Source of the DNA: Ornithoclostridium sp944380285
Lineage (GTDB): Bacteria > Bacillota > Clostridia > Christensenellales > UBA3700
Reading direction: 5' to 3'
DNA: 64,000 bases
Assembly (NCBI GenBank): GCA_963931165.1
Contig: OZ006985.1
Span: forward strand, 558,001 to 622,000
The notes below the pieces were generated by a model, which saw nothing but the letters and a program-made list of their open reading frames with translations, had not been told where the DNA came from and made no database searches. This document shows positions 32,952 through 41,687 of this stretch, piece after piece; within the stretch, counting starts at the first letter, position 1; each line of letters begins with the position of its first letter. The translations under genes were made by a program, and so were the position numbers.

Positions 32952-32979
32952 CCCGTCGCGAAAGCGGCGGGATATTTTT
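32952..32979 (+). terminator. Intrinsic terminator
   Basis: CCCGTCGC pairs with GCGGCGGG around a GAAA tetraloop, followed by ATATTTTTT. Confidence 0.85.
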
Positions 32980-33015
32980 TGAGATAATACACATTTGCAT
33001 ACAAAAAAATTCAAA

Positions 33016-33084
33016 AATGTAAAGTAAGTGTTACACAATGTAAAGTATGTTTGACACCTCAAATCGCAAAATGTGTGCTATAAT
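33016..33084 (+). promoter_or_regulatory. Tandem 21-bp operator and promoter
   Basis: Two adjacent 21-bp repeats (33016-33036 and 33037-33057, both starting AATGTAAAGTA) match at 18 of 21 positions, the spacing of two helical turns. TATAAT lies at 33079-33084. TTGACA inside the second repeat is 22 bp away, too far for a normal promoter, so activation by a bound regulator is plausible. Confidence 0.6.
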
Positions 33085-33179
33085 GAATATAGAGGGAGAG
33101 GTCCGCCCTCAAAATGATAAGGGTTTCAACATTGACTTGCTTGCTTGTTTTGCCCCTTGACGGACTTCAAGGAGGAATT

Positions 33180-33779
33180 ATGAAAAAGAAGATTTTGGCA
33201 TTGACGCTTTTGCTTGCGATCGTGGCAAGCATGCTCGTCTTCGCCGCCTGCAAGGACGACGAACCGGACGAACCCAAAAAGTTGTTGGGCGGGTTTTTGT
33301 CGCCGGAACAAAGCGAAGGTAATTCGATCATTGCTCCGTTTATTTCATGTGCCTACGAGTCAGATCGATTTGTCTTTGACATCGATGACGTCACATTGAC
33401 GTTTTATATTATGCTGAATGCTCCCAGAGATACCGAAGAGGATAATAGACTGCTGTTCGGCGATTCATATTTTATTGATTTACTCTACACAAATTCGGAA
33501 GGGCAGGATGACCGGATGTATTGGAAAACGGTTGATGAATCGATTTATTCGGAAAAATATTTGAGCACGGATGAGCATCCCCATGGATACGAAACAGAGA
33601 TGACATTACCCAAAGAAGTTTTTGCACAAGACAGCGGGGAAATAGTGTTCGGTGTGATGACGGTCTTGTCGACAGACGGCTCTTGGCTTAACGGAGGCGT
33701 TGCCATAATGTACTATACCAAAGAGTCCGAAGGCACTGTTCGACTCTCTGCTTATAAACCCATTGATTGGGGCTGCTAA
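33180..33779 (+). CDS. Hypothetical lipoprotein
   Basis: A 199-residue protein with a signal peptide ending in VFAACKDDE (lipidated Cys near 22) and a mature domain rich in acidic and aromatic residues. I do not recognise the family. The start was set at 33180 because AAGGAGGAATT precedes it, which excludes an in-frame extension from 33114. A 58-residue membrane protein gene follows 15 bp later. It probably sits on the outer face of the cytoplasmic membrane and is controlled by the tandem operator upstream. Confidence 0.75.
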   Translation: MKKKILALTLLLAIVASMLVFAACKDDEPDEPKKLLGGFLSPEQSEGNSIIAPFISCAYESDRFVFDIDDVTLTFYIMLNAPRDTEEDNRLLFGDSYFIDLLYTNSEGQDDRMYWKTVDESIYSEKYLSTDEHPHGYETEMTLPKEVFAQDSGEIVFGVMTVLSTDGSWLNGGVAIMYYTKESEGTVRLSAYKPIDWGC

Positions 33780-33794
33780 ACATGGAGGACAATT

Positions 33795-33971
33795 ATGAAA
33801 AACGAAAGAAAACTCAACAATGAAACGTGCGTTGTTATTCTTGTTATGCTTGTAATAACGATGGCAGTAGTCGGTCTCGCCTTGTGCGATCAAAATATAG
33901 CGGCGGAAAGCAATTCGTCGGAGAGCTTGGCGCGACTCGCAGAGAGGTACGGCGCGTTTTTCGCCGAATAG
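33795..33971 (+). CDS. Small membrane protein (58 residues)
   Basis: ATG preceded by GGAGG. The peptide has a Lys/Asn-rich N-terminus, one transmembrane helix at about 12-31 (VVILVMLVITMAVVGLAL) and a short tail ending in RYGAFFAE. It follows the lipoprotein gene by 15 bp and precedes a strong terminator, so the two are likely co-transcribed. No family is recognised. Confidence 0.6.
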   Translation: MKNERKLNNETCVVILVMLVITMAVVGLALCDQNIAAESNSSESLARLAERYGAFFAE

Positions 33972-33997
33972 GGCGAGACGATAATTCTTTCTAAGGA

Positions 33998-34028
33998 AGC
34001 GGAGCGTCCGAAAGGGCGCTCCGCTTTT
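33998..34028 (+). terminator. Intrinsic terminator
   Basis: AGCGGAGCG pairs with CGCTCCGCT around TCCGAAAGGG, followed by TTTT. Confidence 0.85.
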
Positions 34029-34063
34029 GTCAATTTGAGCCGAAGACGTGCGTAATATGACAT

Positions 34064-35134
34064 ATGAGGAATTTGAGGGTGGAGAGGGCGACGGACGTCG
34101 CCGCGCTTGCGGACAACGCGCGCGCAATCGGGCGCGCGGCGGACGGAAGAGAGGTGATCGCGGTCGTCAAGGCGGACGCCTACGGCAACGGACTTGTGCG
34201 ATGCGCGAGAGCGCTCAAAGGTGAGGCGGCGATGTTTGCGGTCGCGACCGCAAGCGAGGCGAAGCGGCTCCTCGGTGCAAAAATTTACCTGCCCGTGTTG
34301 ATAATTGGCACATTGAGCAAGGATGAACTCCGCGCCGCGGCTTTGCTTGACGGCGCGTCTCTCGCCGTCTCGTCGCTTGCCGAGGCGGCATGTCTCGACC
34401 GCTTGGCGGCGGCAGCCGGGCGGCGGATCCCTGTGCACATCGCCGTCGACAGCGGCATGCACCGCTTCGGCTTTGCGCCCGACACCAAGACGATCGGGCT
34501 TGTCGCGACCTTCCGCGGCGTCGCCGTCGAGGGGATATACACGCACTATGCGCGCTCCGACGACGACGCGTTCACGCGGCGGCAATGCGACGTCTTTTGC
34601 GACGTCGTCGAGCGGTTGAAGGCGCGCGGGATGAACTTCCGCTTTGTCCACGCTGCGGCGAGCGGCGCGGTCTGCCGCGGCGTCGGGCTTTGCGGCAACG
34701 CGGTCAGGGTCGGGCTCGCGCTCTACGGCTGCGGCGACCTGCCCGGGCTTCGTCCCGTCGCGGCCGTGACCGCGCGGGTGCTGTGCGTGCGCACTCTCGA
34801 GCGGGGCGACGGGATAGGTTACGGCGCCGCGTTTGCCGCGCCTTGCCGCATGCGCGTCGCCGTCGTCTCGGCGGGATATGCGGACGGAGTGCCGCTGTCG
34901 CTGTCGGGAAGGGGGATCGTGCTCGTCGGCGGAACGCGCTGCCGCGTCGTAGGGTCGGTGTGCATGGACGTGTTCTTTTGCGACGTCTCCGCCGCGGGAG
35001 AGGTGAAGGAAGGGGACGCGGTCACCGTTGTCGGACGGGACGGCAAAGCCGCGATTTCCCTCGAAGAGCAGGCGGCGCTCGCGGGCACGTCGCCGTACGA
35101 ACTGTCCTGCCGCCTCGGTCGGGGCGGACGATGA
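34064..35134 (+). CDS. alr: Alanine racemase
   Basis: A 356-residue pyridoxal-phosphate enzyme that makes D-alanine for peptidoglycan. The cofactor Lys36 is in VVKADAYGNG and the catalytic Tyr272 in SAGYADG, with VRVGLALYG and VGSVCMD completing the family pattern. It is slightly shorter than typical (about 370-390 residues), mainly through tight loops. There is no ribosome-binding site. A TAATAT lies five bases before the ATG, but no good -35 accompanies it, so initiation is unclear. It stands alone between a terminator and convergent genes. Confidence 0.93.
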   Translation: MRNLRVERATDVAALADNARAIGRAADGREVIAVVKADAYGNGLVRCARALKGEAAMFAVATASEAKRLLGAKIYLPVLIIGTLSKDELRAAALLDGASLAVSSLAEAACLDRLAAAAGRRIPVHIAVDSGMHRFGFAPDTKTIGLVATFRGVAVEGIYTHYARSDDDAFTRRQCDVFCDVVERLKARGMNFRFVHAAASGAVCRGVGLCGNAVRVGLALYGCGDLPGLRPVAAVTARVLCVRTLERGDGIGYGAAFAAPCRMRVAVVSAGYADGVPLSLSGRGIVLVGGTRCRVVGSVCMDVFFCDVSAAGEVKEGDAVTVVGRDGKAAISLEEQAALAGTSPYELSCRLGRGGR

Positions 35135-35177
35135 GCGCAATTTGCGTGCCCGTGTCGATGAAGCGCGTTTAGCGTGC

Positions 35178-35201
35178 AAAAAACGGGCGCCTTTGCGCCC
35201 G
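35178..35201 (-). terminator. Terminator of the leftward small membrane protein gene
   Basis: On the minus strand GGGCGC/GCGCCC around AAAG is followed by GTTTTTT; it may also stop alr transcription. Confidence 0.7.
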
Positions 35202-35259
35202 CGTATAACAATGATATCTCGTTATAGTACCAAGTATCGATACTAGAACAATACCGCAC

Positions 35260-35544
35260 TCAGCGGCGGTCGTTGCCCTTGCCGGGGAAGTGGTCGACGA
35301 CGCAGCGGAAGATCAGCACCATGCAATACAGGCTCATTGCCGCGGCGATAAGGCAGCACACCGCCAAAGCGACAGACGCCGCGATGTGGCTCGTCGCGTT
35401 GCAGAGCCCGACGATCGCCGAGACCGCGCCGAAGCCGGACACCGCAAAGATCGCGATGACCGCAAAGACCGCGACCGCGAAGCCGATCGTGTAGAGGATC
35501 GCCGCGGCGACCTTTTCTCCCGTTGAAGTTTTGCGTCCGTTCAT
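35260..35544 (-). CDS. Small membrane protein (94 residues)
   Basis: Two long hydrophobic segments at about 12-45 and 52-82 with short charged ends. The N-terminus (MNGRKTSTGEK) and the C-terminus are likely cytoplasmic. Family unknown. The start has no ribosome site but lies six bases after a consensus promoter, which supports a leaderless transcript and this exact start codon. Confidence 0.7.
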   Translation of the reverse strand: MNGRKTSTGEKVAAAILYTIGFAVAVFAVIAIFAVSGFGAVSAIVGLCNATSHIAASVALAVCCLIAAAMSLYCMVLIFRCVVDHFPGKGNDRR

Positions 35545-35550
35545 ATGTCC

Positions 35551-35579
35551 ATTATAAGTCGAGCCGGCGCGCTTGTCAA
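35551..35579 (-). promoter_or_regulatory. Consensus promoter, leaderless geometry
   Basis: On the minus strand TTGACA (35574-35579), 17 bp, TATAAT (35551-35556), then GGACAT and the ATG. Confidence 0.88.
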
Positions 35580-35589
35580 GGGCGCGCGG

Positions 35590-36711
35590 TCATTTGTCCG
35601 CGGCGAGCGAGACGTATGCGATCGCGGCGATCGCGTTGCCTTCGCCGACCGCACCCGTCTTTTCGGAAGTGGTCGCGGCGACGTTGATCGCGGAGCCGTC
35701 GCACCCGAACGCCTCGGCATAGCGTGCGACCATCCGGGGGATCGCGTCTTTGAGTTTGGGCTTTTCGCAGACGACGGTCGCGGAGAGATTGTTCAGGCGA
35801 TAGCCGTCCTCCCTCATCGTCTCGACGACGCGCGCGAGCAATTTTATGCTGTCCGCGCCCTCGAAAGCGGGGTCGTCGTCGGGGAAGAGACAGCCGATGT
35901 CGCGCCGCCCCAGCGCGCCCAGCACCGCGTCCATCACCGCATGGGTCAGCACGTCGGCGTCCGAGTGCCCGACAAGCCCTTTGGGGAAGTCGAACTCCAC
36001 TCCGCCGAGGATGAGCCTGCGCCCTTTGGCGAGGACGTGGATGTCCCATCCCGTGCCCACGCGGAAGCGCGTCGGCGCGAGCAGGCGCAAGTCCTCGGGG
36101 ACGGTCAATTTGACGTTGCGGACATCTCCTTCGAAGAGGGCGACGGGCGCGCAATATCTCTCGAAAACCTGGGCGTCGTCGGTCGGCGAAAAGCCGTCCG
36201 CGTCGGCGCGGGCGTATGCGCGGAGCAATTTTTCGCGGTCGAAGAATTGCGGCGTCTGGACCAGCCGCACAGTCGCTCTGTCCACCGCATGCGAGCCGTC
36301 GCCGTCCGCAATGCGGACGCTGTCCGAGGGGCTGACGCAGGGGACCGCGCTGCCGCGCTCTTCGCACACTCTTGCGCCGTCGTCGATGAGTTTGCCCGTG
36401 ACGAACGGGCGCGCGCCGTCGTGGATCGCGACAAAGGGCGAATCGCACAGCGCGAGCGCGTTGCGGACCGACGCGGTGCGCGTCTCGCCTCCGTCGCAAA
36501 AGACGACGGGCAGTTGAAGCTCGCCTATCGCGGCGGCGTAAGCAGCGCGTTTTTGCGGAGGGCAGGGGACGATCAATTTCTGCACATACGGGCGCATGAA
36601 CGCCGCCGCGGAGCGCGCGATGACCGTGCCGCCGTCCAGAGGCAGCAGCAATTTGTCCGCGCCCATCCGCGTCGAACTTCCGCCGCAGGGGATGATGACG
36701 TCAATCTTCAT
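35590..36711 (-). CDS. ispDF: Bifunctional IspD/IspF isoprenoid enzyme
   Basis: A 373-residue fusion acting at two steps of the MEP pathway. Residues 1-215 are the IspD cytidylyltransferase, with GGSSTRMGADK, the HDGARPFV substrate loop and PTDDAQVFE. Residues 218-373 are the IspF cyclodiphosphate synthase, with the zinc ligands in GTGWDIHVL and GHSDADVLTHAVMDA and the conserved DIGCLFPDDDP. The IspD P-loop-like start reads IPCGG rather than the more common IPAAG. Fusions of this kind are known in several bacterial groups. The start overlaps the S4-protein gene by 11 bp, so translation is coupled. Confidence 0.95.
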   Translation of the reverse strand: MKIDVIIPCGGSSTRMGADKLLLPLDGGTVIARSAAAFMRPYVQKLIVPCPPQKRAAYAAAIGELQLPVVFCDGGETRTASVRNALALCDSPFVAIHDGARPFVTGKLIDDGARVCEERGSAVPCVSPSDSVRIADGDGSHAVDRATVRLVQTPQFFDREKLLRAYARADADGFSPTDDAQVFERYCAPVALFEGDVRNVKLTVPEDLRLLAPTRFRVGTGWDIHVLAKGRRLILGGVEFDFPKGLVGHSDADVLTHAVMDAVLGALGRRDIGCLFPDDDPAFEGADSIKLLARVVETMREDGYRLNNLSATVVCEKPKLKDAIPRMVARYAEAFGCDGSAINVAATTSEKTGAVGEGNAIAAIAYVSLAADK

Positions 36712-36952
36712 CGGGGAGCACCTCGTACATTGCCGAGCAGTCCTGCTTGCCGGTCGGGGCGACGTCGCTCAAAATGCGGAAGCGGAACGTCTTGTCGCCG
36801 AACTTCAATTCGGCGATATCGCCCGCTTTGACTTGCGCGCCCGCCTTTGCGGGTCTGCCGTTGAGCGTGACGCGCGACGCGTCGCACGCCTCGTTTGCGA
36901 CGGTGCGGCGGCGTATGATGCGCGACACTTTCAAAAATTTGTCAAGTCTCAT
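36701..36952 (-). CDS. S4-domain RNA-binding protein (RqcP/Hsp15-like)
   Basis: An 83-residue protein made almost entirely of an S4 RNA-binding domain: MRLDKFLKVSRIIRRRTVAN, then VTLNGRPAKAGAQVKAGD. Proteins of this size in Bacillota are RqcP (YabO), which stabilises the peptidyl-tRNA in the P site during ribosome-associated quality control, so that is the best guess. The conserved start at 36952 was chosen over a frame extended upstream. Its ATG overlaps the stop of the HAD gene, and its end overlaps ispDF. Confidence 0.85.
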   Translation of the reverse strand: MRLDKFLKVSRIIRRRTVANEACDASRVTLNGRPAKAGAQVKAGDIAELKFGDKTFRFRILSDVAPTGKQDCSAMYEVLPDED

Positions 36953-37644
36953 AATTGCCTCAAAACGGGGATGATCCCCTCGAGAGTGGGGGAATAGAGC
37001 GGATAGTCCGCGTCGTTTGGTTTGCGCACGAGGATCGCCTGCAAGCCGCAAGCGAGCGCGCCTTTTATGTCGGTGGAATAGTTATCGCCGATCATCACCG
37101 CGCCGTCGCGCTCAAAGCCGTCCAGCGCGAGATCCCAAATGCGCGGGTCGGGTTTTTCGACGTCCTGTTCGGACGAGATGACCGCGCGGTCGAACAGCGG
37201 CAGCACGTCCAAATGCTCGAAGATGCGCCGCGCCTCGGGGATGTGATTGGTCAGCAGCACGAGCGTGTGCCCCTCGTCTTTGAGAGCGGTCAGCGTCGGC
37301 AGCGTGTCGGGGAACAGCTCCCAAAAGCGCAGATCGCAAAAGAGTCCGGGCAGTTCTTTCGCGACCGCGTCGGCGACGGCGCGAGAGCATACTCCGCGGA
37401 GAACAAGTTCGTCCGCGATCGCCCCTCCGACTGCCTGCCACCACGTCTTGCCGCGCAAAAACTCCGCGCGCGCCGCGCCGTCGAAGTGCCACGGATAGAC
37501 GTCGCCGTGAGTGATCGGGATCACCTGTTCGTCGGTCGAAAAGACGTTGTGGCGGAGCAGCAGCAGCCGCACCGTCTCCGTCCACATCGGCGAGCGGTAA
37601 CCCAAGGTCATATCGAAGTCGAACACGAGAGTGCGCTTTTTCAT
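36949..37644 (-). CDS. HAD-superfamily hydrolase
   Basis: A 231-residue protein with the HAD motifs I VFDFDMTLG (residues 6-14, nucleophile Asp8), II VLLTNH, III KPDPRIW and IV MIGDNYSTDIKGA. A cap domain lies between motifs I and II. Such enzymes are small-molecule phosphatases; the substrate is not predictable. The start at 37644 is fixed by motif I and by the promoter, whose TATAAT lies six bases upstream, again a leaderless geometry. It heads the leftward unit HAD - S4 - ispDF and is divergent from rpoB. Confidence 0.9.
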   Translation of the reverse strand: MKKRTLVFDFDMTLGYRSPMWTETVRLLLLRHNVFSTDEQVIPITHGDVYPWHFDGAARAEFLRGKTWWQAVGGAIADELVLRGVCSRAVADAVAKELPGLFCDLRFWELFPDTLPTLTALKDEGHTLVLLTNHIPEARRIFEHLDVLPLFDRAVISSEQDVEKPDPRIWDLALDGFERDGAVMIGDNYSTDIKGALACGLQAILVRKPNDADYPLYSPTLEGIIPVLRQL

Positions 37645-37650
37645 ACATCC

Positions 37651-37679
37651 ATTATAACGCCGCGCGGCGATTTTGGCAA
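37651..37679 (-). promoter_or_regulatory. Promoter of the HAD-S4-ispDF unit, leaderless geometry
   Basis: On the minus strand TTGCCA (37674-37679), 17 bp, TATAAT (37651-37656), then GGATGT and the ATG. Confidence 0.8.
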
Positions 37680-37781
37680 CAAAAGGGCGCAAGACGCACG
37701 CTCCGGCGCGTCGAAAGGCGCGGTGCGCATACGCGTGCATAATAAATACGCAAAAAAATGAAAAATTATGCGTTCAAACGG

Positions 37782-37811
37782 TTGACTTTGCTTGCGCATT
37801 TTGATTATAAT
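37782..37811 (+). promoter_or_regulatory. Promoter of rpoBC
   Basis: TTGACT (37782-37787), 18 bp, TATAAT (37806-37811). A 120-base untranslated leader follows before rpoB, with no clear attenuator. Confidence 0.8.
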
Positions 37812-37934
37812 CTAAAATTGCGAAAATATGCATAATGCGAAACTATCGCCTTCCCGCCGGCGAGAAAAAAGGAAAGCCGTCGGGTAAGGGCAGTTTTCGC
37901 GTTTAATGCCGAAACCACACAAGGAGGGTCGATA

Positions 37935-40900
37935 ATGCCTCAACACATACACAAGGTCAAGTACGGCAATACCGAAAGGCTCTGCTTCTCCCGCATCAAG
38001 GAGACGCTGCCCATTCCGTATTTGATCGCGTTGCAAAAGGATTCTTACAGGCAATTCGTCACCGAGGGCATACAGGAGGTCTTGGACGACTTCTCGCCCG
38101 TGCGCGACTATGCCGGAAGAATGGAATTGCAATTCCTCGGCTTTTCTCTCGAGGGCACGCCCAAGTACGACGTCAAGGAATGTAAGGAAAGAGACGCCAC
38201 ATACTCGCTTCCGCTCAAGGTCAAAGTCAGGCTGGTCCACACCGACACCGGCGAGGCGACCGTGGAAGACGTGTTCATGGGCGACTTCCCGTTGATGACC
38301 GAGAACGGAAGTTTCATCATCAACGGCGCCGAGAGAGTCGTCGTCAGCCAGCTCGTCCGCAGTCCGGGCGTATACAGCGGCGTCACCATCGACAGGGCGG
38401 GCGTGCCGCGCTATGACACGACTGTCATGCCGTCCAGAGGCGCGTGGCTCGAGTTCAAGCAAGATTCCAACAACATCCTTTGGGTCAGCGTGGACAGGAC
38501 GCGCAAGATCACCGCGACGATGTTCATGAGGGCGCTCGGTTACGGCACCGACGAGGAGCTGACCGCGCTGTTCGGTCCCGAAGAGATCTTGGTCGCCACG
38601 ATGGCGAAGGATTCGATCAAGAACAGCGAGGACGCGAAGATCGAGTTGTACAAGAGGATGAAGCAGGGCGAGATCCCGACCATCGACGGCATCAATCAGC
38701 TCATCCGCAACACTTTCTACGATTCGCACAGATATGACTTTATGCGCGTCGGCAGATACAAGGTCAACAAGAAGCTCTGCTTTGCGACCCGTCTTGCCGG
38801 CAACGTGCTTGCCGACAATCTTGTCGACGAGCAGACGGGCGAGATCCTTGCCGAGAAGGGAAGCGTGCTCACCGAAGAGCAGGCTGCCGCGGTGCAGAAC
38901 GCGGGCGTAAACGTCGCCTACATCGTCACCAAGAAGGGCGACACGTTCAAGCTGATCGGCAACAACACCGTCGATCTTGCCGCGTACGTCGACTGCGACC
39001 CCAAGGAGCTCGGCATTCTCGAAAAGGTCTACTATCCCGTGCTGGCGGAACTTCTTGCAAAGAAGGAGTCGGAGGGGCTTTCCGACGAGGCGTTCAAGGA
39101 CGCGATCAAGGCGAGCCGCGACGACCTCGTGGTCAAGCACGTCACGATCGACGACATCATCGCCGCGGTCAACTACAACCTCGGGCTTGTCCACGGGCTG
39201 GGCGAGACGGACAACATCGACCACCTCGCCAACAGGCGTGTCAAGGCGGTCGGCGAGCTGTTGCAGAACCAGTTCCGCATCGGCATGGCGCGTCTCGACC
39301 GCGTGATCAAGGAGCGCATGTCCATCACTCAGGACATCGCCGACCACAAGGTGCAGAGTTTCATCAACATCAAGCCGGTGACCAGCGTCATCAAGGAGTT
39401 CTTCGGTTCTTCTCAGCTGTCGCAGTTCATGGATCACCACAACCCGATCGCGGAGCTGACGCACAAGCGCAAGCTGTCCGCGCTCGGTCCCGGCGGTCTC
39501 AGCCGCGATCGCGCGAGCTTTGAAGTCCGCGACATCAACCACTCGCATTACGGCAGATTGTGCCCGATCGAGACCCCCGAAGGTCAGAACATCGGTCTGA
39601 TCTCCTCGCTTGCGACCTATGCCCGCGTCAACGAGTACGGCTTCATCGAGGCGCCCTACCGCAAGGTGGACAAGGTGTACGGCGAGGACGGCAGCGTCGT
39701 CGACGTCATCGTCTCTGACCGCGTCGAATATTTGCAGGCGGACGAGGAGGACAAGTACGTCGTCGCTCAGGCGAACGAGCCTTTGACCGAGGACGGTCAC
39801 TTTGTCGACGACCGCGTCACCTGCCGTATCCGCGAGGACATCAGGGCGGTCGACAAGAGGACGGTCGACTACATGGACGTTTCGCCCAAGCAGCTCGTCT
39901 CCGTCGCCGCGTCGCTGGTGCCCTTCCTCGAAAACGACGACACGTCGCGTGCGTTGATGGGCAGCAACATGCAGCGTCAGGCAGTTCCGCTTTTGAGGCC
40001 CGAAGCTCCGATCATCGCGACCGGCATCGAGCACAAGATCGCGTACGACAGCGGCGTCATGGCGATCGCCAAGGCGGACGGCGTCGTCAAGGCGGTCGAC
40101 GCGACCCGCATCGTCGTCGAAGAGGGCGACGGCAGCGAGAGGGTGTACAAGCTGCAAAAGTTCGAGCGCAGCAACAACGGCACCTGCATCAACCAGCGTC
40201 CCATCGTCACGGTCGGGCAGAAGGTCATCAAGGGCATGGTGCTCGCCGACGGTCCCGCGACCGACAACGGAGAGCTTTCGCTCGGCCGTAACATCCTGAT
40301 CGGCTACATGTCCTGGGAGGGCTACAACTATGAAGACGCTATCCTGATCAGCGAAGACTTGGTCAAGGACGACGTGTTCACCTCCATCCACATCGAGGAG
40401 TACGAGGTGGAGAGCCGCGACACCCGTCTCGGCGAAGAGCAGATCACGCGCGACATCCCCAACCTCGGCGACGACGCGCTCAAATATTTGGACGAAGACG
40501 GCATCGTCATGATCGGCGCCGAAGTCCACAGCGGCGACATCCTCGTCGGCAGGGTCACCCCCAAGGGCGAGACCGAGCTGACTCCCGAAGAGAGGCTTTT
40601 GAGGGCGATCTTCGGCGAGAGGGCGAGAGAGGTCAGAGACACGTCTTTGCGCGTGCCGCACGGACAGAGCGGCATCGTCGTCGACGTCAAGGTGTTCACC
40701 CGCGAGAACAAGGACGAACTGCCCCCGGGCGTGACCAAACTCATCCGCGTCTACGTCGCTCAAAAGCGCAAGCTGGGCGTCGGCGACAAGATGGCGGGAC
40801 GTCACGGCAACAAGGGCGTCGTCTCGCGCGTTCTCCCCAAGGAGGACATGCCGTTCATGGCGGACGGCACTCCGCTCCAGATCGTGCTCAACCCGATGGG

Positions 40901-41675
40901 CGTGCCTTCGCGTATGAACATCGGACAGGTCCTTGAAGTGCACTTGGGATTTGTCGCCAAGATGCTCGATTGGAAGATCTCGACCCCCGTCTTCGACGGT
41001 GCGAAAGAGGCGGACATCAAGGAGCTGTTCGCGCAGAACGATCTGCCGGCAAGCGGCAAGATGGAATTGTTCGACGGCAGAACGGGCGAGAAGTTCGAAA
41101 ACCCGGTCACGGTCGGCTACATGTACATGCTCAAGCTCATCCACCTCGTCGACGACAAGATCCACGCGCGTTCGACCGGTCCGTACAGCTTGGTCACTCA
41201 GCAGCCGCTCGGCGGCAAGGCGCAGTTCGGCGGACAGCGTTTCGGCGAAATGGAAGTTTGGGCGCTCGAAGCGTACGGTGCGTCGCATGTGCTGCAAGAG
41301 ATCCTCACCGTCAAGTCGGACGACGTCGTCGGCAGGGTCAAGACATACGAGAGCATCGTCAAGGGCGCTCCGATCACCGAACCCGGCACGCCGGAATCGT
41401 TCAAGGTCTTGATCAAGGAGTTCCAGGCGCTCGGTCTCGACGTCAAGGTGCTCAACGAGAACAGGGAAGAGATAGGTTTGCGCGAGAACGTGGACGAGGA
41501 CATCGATTACGTTCCCGAGAAGGAGCAGGAGCTCGAAGAGGTCGATGCGTTCGACTTCAACGAGGAGGACAACCCGTACGGTCTGGGCGGCGACAGCATG
41601 TTCAACTACAACGATCTGTTTGACGACGCGGACGACGCGGGCTTCGGTTTCGGCGACGATTCCGACGACAACTAA
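37935..41675 (+). CDS. rpoB: RNA polymerase beta subunit
   Basis: A 1246-residue beta subunit. The rifampicin-binding region is present near 495-525 (SSQLSQFMDHHNP, then ELTHKRKLSALGPGG), together with HYGRLCPIETPEGQNIGL and the C-terminal catalytic segments DDKIHARSTGPYSLVTQQPL and GGQRFGEMEVWALEA. The position equivalent to E. coli Arg529 is Lys. A long acidic, Gly/Asn-rich tail (about 60 residues) follows the last conserved helix. GGAGGG precedes the ATG, and rpoC follows 12 bp later. The usual upstream ribosomal genes rplJ-rplL are not next to it; the divergent neighbours are HAD/S4/ispDF. Confidence 0.99.
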   Translation: MPQHIHKVKYGNTERLCFSRIKETLPIPYLIALQKDSYRQFVTEGIQEVLDDFSPVRDYAGRMELQFLGFSLEGTPKYDVKECKERDATYSLPLKVKVRLVHTDTGEATVEDVFMGDFPLMTENGSFIINGAERVVVSQLVRSPGVYSGVTIDRAGVPRYDTTVMPSRGAWLEFKQDSNNILWVSVDRTRKITATMFMRALGYGTDEELTALFGPEEILVATMAKDSIKNSEDAKIELYKRMKQGEIPTIDGINQLIRNTFYDSHRYDFMRVGRYKVNKKLCFATRLAGNVLADNLVDEQTGEILAEKGSVLTEEQAAAVQNAGVNVAYIVTKKGDTFKLIGNNTVDLAAYVDCDPKELGILEKVYYPVLAELLAKKESEGLSDEAFKDAIKASRDDLVVKHVTIDDIIAAVNYNLGLVHGLGETDNIDHLANRRVKAVGELLQNQFRIGMARLDRVIKERMSITQDIADHKVQSFINIKPVTSVIKEFFGSSQLSQFMDHHNPIAELTHKRKLSALGPGGLSRDRASFEVRDINHSHYGRLCPIETPEGQNIGLISSLATYARVNEYGFIEAPYRKVDKVYGEDGSVVDVIVSDRVEYLQADEEDKYVVAQANEPLTEDGHFVDDRVTCRIREDIRAVDKRTVDYMDVSPKQLVSVAASLVPFLENDDTSRALMGSNMQRQAVPLLRPEAPIIATGIEHKIAYDSGVMAIAKADGVVKAVDATRIVVEEGDGSERVYKLQKFERSNNGTCINQRPIVTVGQKVIKGMVLADGPATDNGELSLGRNILIGYMSWEGYNYEDAILISEDLVKDDVFTSIHIEEYEVESRDTRLGEEQITRDIPNLGDDALKYLDEDGIVMIGAEVHSGDILVGRVTPKGETELTPEERLLRAIFGERAREVRDTSLRVPHGQSGIVVDVKVFTRENKDELPPGVTKLIRVYVAQKRKLGVGDKMAGRHGNKGVVSRVLPKEDMPFMADGTPLQIVLNPMGVPSRMNIGQVLEVHLGFVAKMLDWKISTPVFDGAKEADIKELFAQNDLPASGKMELFDGRTGEKFENPVTVGYMYMLKLIHLVDDKIHARSTGPYSLVTQQPLGGKAQFGGQRFGEMEVWALEAYGASHVLQEILTVKSDDVVGRVKTYESIVKGAPITEPGTPESFKVLIKEFQALGLDVKVLNENREEIGLRENVDEDIDYVPEKEQELEEVDAFDFNEEDNPYGLGGDSMFNYNDLFDDADDAGFGFGDDSDDN

Positions 41676-41687
41676 GGAGGCGTTTCG

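Noticed and set aside
34052..34063. Leaderless promoter for alr
   Set aside because: The TAATAT is five bases from ATG and the nearest -35-like TTGTCA is 20 bp away, so it does not match the geometry of the four accepted cases.
35233..35244. 12-bp palindrome AGTATCGATACT near the end of alr
   Set aside because: It lies between convergent gene ends with no promoter nearby; nothing supports a function.
35545..36831. 428-codon plus-strand frame opposite ispDF
   Set aside because: The minus strand encodes clear IspD and IspF motifs; the plus frame has none.
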